In this document: positions 59,862-64,000 of the stretch, one piece after another
Layout: the number at the start of each line of letters is the position of its first letter
Position numbering within the stretch: the stretch's first letter is position 1
Made by a program: the position numbers and the translations under genes
The notes under the pieces: generated by a model
What the model was told of the DNA's origin: nothing
Seen by the model: only the letters and a program-made list of their open reading frames with translations
Databases searched by the model: none
Origin: Streptomyces katrae
Lineage (GTDB): Bacteria; Actinomycetota; Actinomycetes; Streptomycetales; Streptomycetaceae
NCBI RefSeq assembly: GCF_002028425.1
Contig: NZ_CP020042.1
Location: 7,291,560-7,355,559 of the forward strand
Reading direction: 5' to 3'
Length of the DNA: 64,000 nt

Positions 59862-60122
59862 CTGCGGCGCCGGGCCATCGCCGCCACGATCCCCGAACGC
59901 CGCCACCAGGCCGCCAACCGCCGGCGCCGAGGGCGCCTTGGCGGCCGGCCACCCGCCTTCGACCGGGTCCTCTACCGCGACCGCAACGTGGTCGAACGAT
60001 GCTTCGCCCGCCTCAAGCAGTTCCGTGCGATCGCGACCAGGTTCGACAAGCTCCCCGGCCGCTACCGCGCCGGAGTCGTCCTGGCCGCCCTGATCCTCCG
60101 GCTCCGCGAACCAGCCAGATGA
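59862..60122 (+). mobile_element. C-terminal fragment of an IS5-type transposase
   Basis: The plus-strand frame from about 59862 to the TGA at 60120-60122 reads AIAATIPERRHQAANRRRRG, GGRPPAFDRVLYRDRNVVER and CFARLKQFRAIATRFDKLPG RYR. This is the last ~85 residues of an IS5-group (ISL2/IS427-like) transposase including the catalytic Glu in VVERCF. It is of a different subgroup from the element at 50639. No start or left end is present. Confidence 0.88.
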
Positions 60123-60143
60123 TCATTTGTCAGACAACCCTTG

Positions 60144-60308
60144 GTGGCCGTCTACGGACTCGCCCTCCACAACGACGAACGCTGCGTGGAAGCAGCACGC
60201 GTTCTCGGCCCGCCGCAGCGCGGTTCCCTGGAAGAGGAGCGCTACCTCGACGCGGCATGGCGCTACGAGTGGCGCCGCGACCGCCCTGACGCCCCCGCCT
60301 TGGCCTAG
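60144..60308 (+). pseudogene. short coding remnant, about 54 codons
   Basis: From GTG 60144 the frame AVYGLALHNDERCVEAARVL, GPPQRGSLEEERYLDAAWRY and EWRRDRPDAPALA ends in TAG. Its balanced, charged composition suggests the 3' end of a lost gene directly downstream of the transposase fragment. No family is recognised. Confidence 0.35.
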
Positions 60309-60547
60309 CAGGTGCTCCGGAGCTGGGAATACCGCACGGTTCGAATGACGCTCCCCGCCAGCTGGGGCGTCGGCGTGGTCGGCGGCGCGTCGGGAGGCGT
60401 ACGCGAACGACCTGGGCCAGGAGACGTCTCTGGTGGCGGTGACGGCTCGTTCGAACCGGCAGAAGGCGGATCAGGATCCGGCGCGGCTTCACCCAGGGCA
60501 GAAGGCCACTCCCTTCCCCCCGTGCCCCAAATCCTTAGGGTGAGGGG

Positions 60548-60979
60548 GTGAGCACTCATACGTCGAACGAGTCCCGCGTCATCTCCCTGCGCCCGCAGGC
60601 CCCGTCGCCTGTTTCCGGCGGGGCGGCCGGCGCCCCGCGGAGACCCGTGGGGGGTCCACAGCCACGCGCGCCGAGGGAGCCTCTGTGGCGTGACCTCGTC
60701 GGCGACGTGCTGCGGCGCGAGCGGCTCGCCCAGGAGCGCACGCTGAAGGACGTCTCGGAGGCGGCCCGGATCTCGATGCCGTACCTGTCGGAGGTGGAGC
60801 GCGGACGCAAGGAGGCATCCTCCGAGGTGCTCGCGGCCGCCGCCCAGGCCCTCGGGCTCGGCCTCGCCGACCTGCTGCTGCTCGCCGGTGACGAGCTGGC
60901 CCGGCACGCCCGGAGCCGGGTGGGCCGGGGCCGCACATCACCCACGGCGCAGTACGACGGCTTCTGCCTCGCCGCCTGA
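60548..60979 (+). CDS. popR: PopR-type activator of the clpP3-clpP4 operon
   Basis: The 143-residue protein has an XRE/ClgR-like HTH at about residues 47-105 (LVGDVLRRERLAQERTLKDV, then SEAARISMPYLSEVERGRKE, ASSEVLAAAAQALGLGLADL), identical in layout to ClgR and PopR. It ends in C-L-A-A. In Streptomyces lividans PopR activates clpP3 clpP4 when ClpP1P2 fails, and its C-terminal Ala-Ala makes it a ClpP substrate. The AA end, the facing clpP3-clpP4 operon and the PopR box at 62380 together make this assignment firm. It starts at GTG 60548; the N-terminal 40 residues are Pro/Ala-rich. Confidence 0.9.
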   Translation: MSTHTSNESRVISLRPQAPSPVSGGAAGAPRRPVGGPQPRAPREPLWRDLVGDVLRRERLAQERTLKDVSEAARISMPYLSEVERGRKEASSEVLAAAAQALGLGLADLLLLAGDELARHARSRVGRGRTSPTAQYDGFCLAA

Positions 60980-60993
60980 CCGGACCGGGCCAC

Positions 60994-61031
60994 GGCCGGC
61001 ACGGCGGGGGCGCGCCCCCGCCGTACCGGCC
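60994..61031. terminator. bidirectional terminator between popR and clpP4
   Basis: ACGGCGGGGGCG and CGCCCCCGCCGT are perfect 12-bp arms with no spacer. GGCCGG and CCGGCC extend the stem beyond one mismatch. This very stable hairpin lies between two convergent genes and can end both transcripts. Confidence 0.85.
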
Positions 61032-61064
61032 GGCTCGCCGGCCCTCGGCCACGGCCGCGCGGGC

Positions 61065-61667
61065 TCAGACGAACGCGAACCGTCGGCTCAGCACCTCGTC
61101 GGCGAGCCCGTAGGCCACGGCCTCCTCGGCGGTGAACACCTTCTCCCGGTCCATGTCCGCGCGCAGCGTCGCCACGTCGTGCTGTGTGTGCCAGGACAGG
61201 ACCTCCTCCACCTGCGAGCGGATGCGGACCATCTCCTTGGCCGCGAGGCTGAGGTCGGAGACGGTCCCCTGCCGGCCGCCGCTGGCCGGCTGGCCGAGCA
61301 GCACCCGAGCGTGCCGGAGCACGAACCGTCGCCCGGGATCTCCGCCCGCCAGCAGCACCGCCGCCGTCGACGCCGCCTGACCGACGCAGAAGGTGGAGAT
61401 CGGCGCCTGCACGAAGGTCATCGTGTCGTAGATCGCCATCAGCGAAGTGAACGATCCGCCGGGCGAGTTGAGGTAGATCGAGATCTCCTGCTCCGGGCTC
61501 GCCGACTCCAGGTGAAGGAGCTGCGCGATGACCACGTTGGCGACCCCGTCGTCGATCTCGGTGCCGAGGAAGATGATCCGCTCGTTCAGCAGCCGGCTGA
61601 AGACGTCGTAGGACCGTTCGCCCTGCGCGGTCCGCTCGATCACGTAGGGAACCGTGTACGACCCCAT
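61065..61667 (-). CDS. clpP4: ClpP-family protease subunit ClpP4, catalytic triad degenerate
   Basis: The 200-residue protein has the ClpP fold throughout: [57 protein letters not shown] with Ser100, and [20 protein letters not shown]. At the position of the catalytic His, 25 residues after the Ser, it has Gly125 in [10 protein letters not shown]. The Asp position in the DMDREKVF block aligns with Glu175. A normal triad is therefore absent and the subunit is probably catalytically weak or dead, working in a hetero-oligomer with ClpP3. It begins 1 base after the clpP3 stop, so the two are translationally linked. Confidence 0.93.
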   Translation of the reverse strand: MGSYTVPYVIERTAQGERSYDVFSRLLNERIIFLGTEIDDGVANVVIAQLLHLESASPEQEISIYLNSPGGSFTSLMAIYDTMTFVQAPISTFCVGQAASTAAVLLAGGDPGRRFVLRHARVLLGQPASGGRQGTVSDLSLAAKEMVRIRSQVEEVLSWHTQHDVATLRADMDREKVFTAEEAVAYGLADEVLSRRFAFV

Positions 61668-61668
61668 G

Positions 61669-62307
61669 TCACAGCCCCGTCCGTCGGCGCGGCGTGGCCG
61701 GGCGGATGTCAGCGAGCGAATCCACCACCCGGTCCACCATCCCGTACTCCCTGGCCTGTTCGGCCGTGAACCAGCGGTCCCGGTCGCCGTCCCGCGCGAT
61801 CGTCTCCTCGCTCTGCCCGGTGTGCTGGGCGGTGATCCGCTCGACGGCCTTCTTGGTGAACTGGAGGTTCTCCGCCTGGATCTCGATGTCCGCGGCGGTG
61901 CCGCCGATTCCCGCCGAGGGCTGGTGCATCATGATCCGCGCGTTCGGCAGCGCGAACCGCTTGCCGGGCGTCCCCACGGTGAGCAGGAACTGGCCCATGC
62001 TGGCGGCGAAGCCCATCGCCAGCGTCGAGACGTCGTTCGGGATGAGCCGCATCGTGTCGTAGATGGCGAGCCCCGCGGTGACCGACCCGCCGGGGCTGTT
62101 GATGTACAGGCTGATGTCGGAGCGCGGGTCCTGCGCCGACAGCAGCAGCAGCTGCGCGCACACCCGGTTGGCCGACACCTCGTCGACCTGGGTGCCGAGG
62201 AAGACGATCCGCTGGTCGAGCAGCCTTGCTGCGAGGTGGTCGTCGAAATGGCCGGGCGGTGTGACGCCCTCCTCCGCGCGGGGCGCGAGCATGGTGAGGG
62301 GAATCAT
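61669..62307 (-). CDS. clpP3: ATP-dependent Clp protease proteolytic subunit ClpP3
   Basis: The 212-residue serine protease subunit has an intact triad: Ser103 in [10 protein letters not shown], His128 in [11 protein letters not shown] and Asp177 in DGDRDRWF. The handle helix and axial-loop regions are normal ([40 protein letters not shown]). I chose the ATG at 62307, which follows AAGGAGAAGAG. As first gene of the clpP3-clpP4 operon it lies 73 bp downstream of a perfect PopR box. It should replace ClpP1P2 function under PopR control. Confidence 0.95.
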   Translation of the reverse strand: MIPLTMLAPRAEEGVTPPGHFDDHLAARLLDQRIVFLGTQVDEVSANRVCAQLLLLSAQDPRSDISLYINSPGGSVTAGLAIYDTMRLIPNDVSTLAMGFAASMGQFLLTVGTPGKRFALPNARIMMHQPSAGIGGTAADIEIQAENLQFTKKAVERITAQHTGQSEETIARDGDRDRWFTAEQAREYGMVDRVVDSLADIRPATPRRRTGL

Positions 62308-62379
62308 CTCTTCTCCTTGTCGAGGGCGGGATGCCGTCGACTCCACTCTCGACCTCGGCAACCCCCCGGACGCCGTTGC

Positions 62380-62394
62380 TCTGCCCCCGGCAGA
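62380..62394. promoter_or_regulatory. PopR box upstream of clpP3
   Basis: TCTGCC-CCC-GGCAGA is a perfect palindrome identical to the TCTGCC-N3-GGCAGA element known to be required for PopR activation of clpP3 clpP4 in Streptomyces. It lies 73 bp upstream of the clpP3 start codon. Confidence 0.93.
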
Positions 62395-62828
62395 TCCGCC
62401 ACGGGCGGACAGGATCGGCTCGGTCTCCAGCAGCAGCTCGTCCTGGAACACCTCGTACAGGAGCCGCCCGTGAAGCCTTCGTGCCAGCCGGGTGAGCTCC
62501 GCCCGGGGAAGACAGCCAGCCCTTCATGCTGGGCTTCATCCCAGGGCTGCCCTCGAAGTCCACACACCGGACGAACTTCCGCGGGTCGTTCGGGTTCGAG
62601 AAGTAGCCCTCTGCCGCTTCGGGCCCTGTCGCCGTTGTGGGGGCGGCGGGCAGAACCGCCCTGTGATGATCTTGCTCATGGTGGGCCGCCACCGCGGCCA
62701 CCGCTGCCTTCGTCCTGTCTCTGCCCGCCACGACCGCGCACGCCGCCCCGGAGCGTGCCGCGGTGTGGCTGCTCCTTTCTTCGGGCCGAAGGCAGGGGGA
62801 CCGGCCCCCGTGTGAAGAGGTGCCCTCA
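62395..62828. other. 434-bp region upstream of the PopR box
   Basis: No intact gene is supported. On the minus strand about 40 residues at 62500-62640 (PEAAEGYFSNPNDPRKFVRC, VDFEGSPGMKPSM) look like a small secreted or carbohydrate-binding protein tail, but the frame lacks a credible start. The right part leads up to the small plus-strand gene at 62829. Confidence 0.35.
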
Positions 62829-63036
62829 TGGCAGAAACGACCGACCGCACCCCCGCCCGCCGCGAAGCCCTCAAACTCTTCCCCCCCGCCCTGCTCACGC
62901 CCTCCCGTCCTGCGCCCGCTGCCAGGGCTACGCCCACCGACGCGACACCGCCACCGGCCCCCTACGCGGAACCGGAACCCTGGTCACCGACATGCAGGTC
63001 CTGATGAAGCGCTGCGCACGGGCCGGGCACCGGTGA
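62829..63036 (+). pseudogene. small zinc-ribbon-like gene with a frameshift near a C-tract
   Basis: The ATG at 62829 opens AETTDRTPARREALKLFPP. Directly after a run of seven C residues (about 62881-62887) the natural continuation is in another frame: PSCARCQGYAHRRDTATGPL, then VTDMQVLMKRCARAGHR to the TGA at 63034-63036. CARCQG and KRCARAGH could form a zinc site. A one-base slip in the C-run (mutation, phase variation or sequencing error) explains the break. Its stop overlaps the next GTG (GTGA). Confidence 0.5.
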
Positions 63037-63350
63037 GGCGCCGGTATGCCCTCGGGGAGAGGCTGCTCGACCGCGACCGCCAGGCCCACGGCGTCATCGT
63101 CGGGGTCTATCCCTCCCCGCTGGTGGTGCGGCTGGTGGACGCCTCGGGGTTCCAGTGGATCGCCCGCACCGTCGACTGCGAGCAGCTCGGCGCACGGCCG
63201 GCCGTCCCCGAGGAGCGGACTTGGCCGGGCCGGGTACCGGTGGACGTACCGCCCACCGAGCTACGGGTGGGGGGAACCAGGTCCTCGCCGGCGGCCCTCT
63301 GGCCGCGATCACCGATCTGCGCTACCGCTAGGGCGCCACCCGCACGATGA
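63033..63350 (+). CDS. hypothetical protein, 105 aa
   Basis: A GTG at 63033 overlaps the previous stop (GTGA), suggesting coupling. RRRYALGERLLDRDRQAHGV, IVGVYPSPLVVRLVDASGFQ and WIARTVDCEQLGAR form a compact beta-rich domain of about 60 residues reminiscent of small plasmid-encoded proteins. The last ~45 residues are Pro/Arg-rich and may reflect a frame slip, since an adjacent frame reads NQVLAGGPLAAITDLRYR before a stop. Family unknown. Confidence 0.55.
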   Translation: MRRRYALGERLLDRDRQAHGVIVGVYPSPLVVRLVDASGFQWIARTVDCEQLGARPAVPEERTWPGRVPVDVPPTELRVGGTRSSPAALWPRSPICATARAPPAR

Positions 63351-63437
63351 TCCTGGACAACGGGTGTGTCGCCGTCGCGGAACCTGCGGGGGCGCGTCTA
63401 CCGCCCCCGCATCTGACCCCGGTCGGCGCCGAGCGCC

Positions 63438-64000
63438 GTGCCGGCGACCGATCTGGAGCAGGACCTGCTGGGACTGATGCGTACCGCGATGTCGGATACG
63501 GAGATCGGGGACTGGGGCCGGGTCTACCGGGAGTCGGTCCAGAAGCTGGGGACCTTGGACGTGGTCCCGGATGCCATCACCGCCCGGCCGGCGACCTCCG
63601 GCTTCAGCTTCGACGACCTGAGGGCGGGCTTCGCGGCCGTCAACGCCGAGCACCTGGCGCAGCCGAGCACGGCGTTGGTGGACCGCGAGGTGGTGGCGGC
63701 GGGGGGATCCGTCGACAGTCCTGAGTTCCTTGCGGGCATGCGTGAGTACGGCTTCGGTGTCACCGTCTTCGACGGGCAGCGCAGGGAGGCCGACGCGCCG
63801 CAGCCGTTCAGCTGCAAGCTGGACTTGGAGAACTTCTACGTCCAGCGGGCGGTGGGCGACCAGTTCGGCGGCAGGGACGAGATCTACTGGTGCTCGACGG
63901 CCTCCAGCGACAAGACTCGGGGGAGGGCCTACCGGTCGGAGGAGTTCGGGGCGGTGAAGACCGGGCAGACCCGCGCCGTCAGCGCGTCGAACCGGACTGT
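63438..64000 (+). CDS. hypothetical protein, 5' part (runs off the window)
   Basis: From a GTG at 63438 the frame is open to the right edge (187 complete codons): PATDLEQDLLGLMRTAMSDT, EIGDWGRVYRESVQKLGTLD, then TSGFSFDDLRAGFAAVNAEH and LDLENFYVQRAVGDQFGGRD EIYWCSTASSDKTRG. The second half, with GGRDEIYW and YRSEEFGAV, looks like a beta-sandwich domain that might bind ligand or calcium. No signal peptide is seen. No family is recognised, and the C-terminus lies outside the window. Confidence 0.7.
   Translation, partial: MPATDLEQDLLGLMRTAMSDTEIGDWGRVYRESVQKLGTLDVVPDAITARPATSGFSFDDLRAGFAAVNAEHLAQPSTALVDREVVAAGGSVDSPEFLAGMREYGFGVTVFDGQRREADAPQPFSCKLDLENFYVQRAVGDQFGGRDEIYWCSTASSDKTRGRAYRSEEFGAVKTGQTRAVSASNRT

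Overview
The window is high-GC actinobacterial DNA, almost certainly from a Streptomyces chromosome. Codon third positions are strongly G/C, GTG starts are frequent, ribosome sites are GGAGG-like, and the gene content is typical of the genus: the RheA/Hsp18 heat-shock locus, PopR with ClpP3/ClpP4, DUF2267, DUF6194, a GlxA-type AraC regulator, a G1 glutamic peptidase and Streptomyces small secreted proteins. The many truncated genes, frameshifted genes and IS remnants suggest an accessory chromosome arm rather than the conserved core. No rRNA, tRNA or CRISPR array was found.

Layout. 1-6.6 kb: a membrane protein tail, a hypothetical gene, then a heat-shock unit (hsp20 plus two DUF2267 genes) read leftward and divergent from rheA across a textbook RheA operator; an aminopeptidase P diverges from an HTH regulator. 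6.8-16.8 kb: secreted G1 peptidase, a broken MFS transporter, a GNAT enzyme behind an 11-bp inverted repeat, a lipoprotein, a polyprenyl diphosphate synthase, proline iminopeptidase, an RDD protein, a P-loop kinase, and a GntR regulator whose partner ABC transporter has been cut to its first ~30 codons. 17-22.5 kb: an LRV/HEAT-type repeat protein, a Ser/Thr kinase, DUF6194 divergent from a MerR protein with two HTH domains, and a frameshifted secreted protein. 22.5-30 kb: a pentanucleotide repeat, an MBL-fold hydrolase with a ferredoxin-like N-terminus, a GlxA regulator divergent from a dienelactone hydrolase, a polysaccharide deacetylase, an orphan colicin-type immunity protein, a decayed erythromycin esterase and a spermidine-synthase-like protein. 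30-36 kb: a tiny secreted protein, a BtrH_N protein, a second larger repeat protein paralogous to the one at 17 kb, and a purine-cytosine-type permease.

36-42 kb is largely a gene graveyard (LLM oxidoreductase, PA14 protein, PLL-like propeller, kinase, FtsX and transposase scraps) with a few intact genes: PPOX oxidoreductase, LysE exporter and a small secreted protein. 42.3-46.1 kb is a two-component system divergent from a two-gene ABC transporter. 46.7-51.3 kb is a layered mobile region: an IS1182-family element bounded by CTAG has truncated one gene and lies against an IS5-type end; a matching inverted IS5-type copy lies on the far side of a methyltransferase/TetR pair with a strong double operator. 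51.4-57.5 kb carries ArsR/VOC and TetR/NTF2 pairs, an EF-hand remnant, a zinc-ribbon membrane protein, a NUDIX hydrolase and a broken IS-associated helper gene. 57.8-60.3 kb has an XRE regulator divergent from an extra methionine aminopeptidase over a palindrome, then four gene fragments joined end to end. 60.5-62.4 kb is popR facing the clpP3-clpP4 operon, with a perfect PopR box; ClpP4 lacks two catalytic-triad residues. The last 1.2 kb has small unknown genes and a protein running off the right edge.

The common theme is small regulator-target pairs, each with a recognisable operator (RheA, GntR, TetR twice, ArsR, XRE, PopR), set in a region being eroded by IS activity and deletion.
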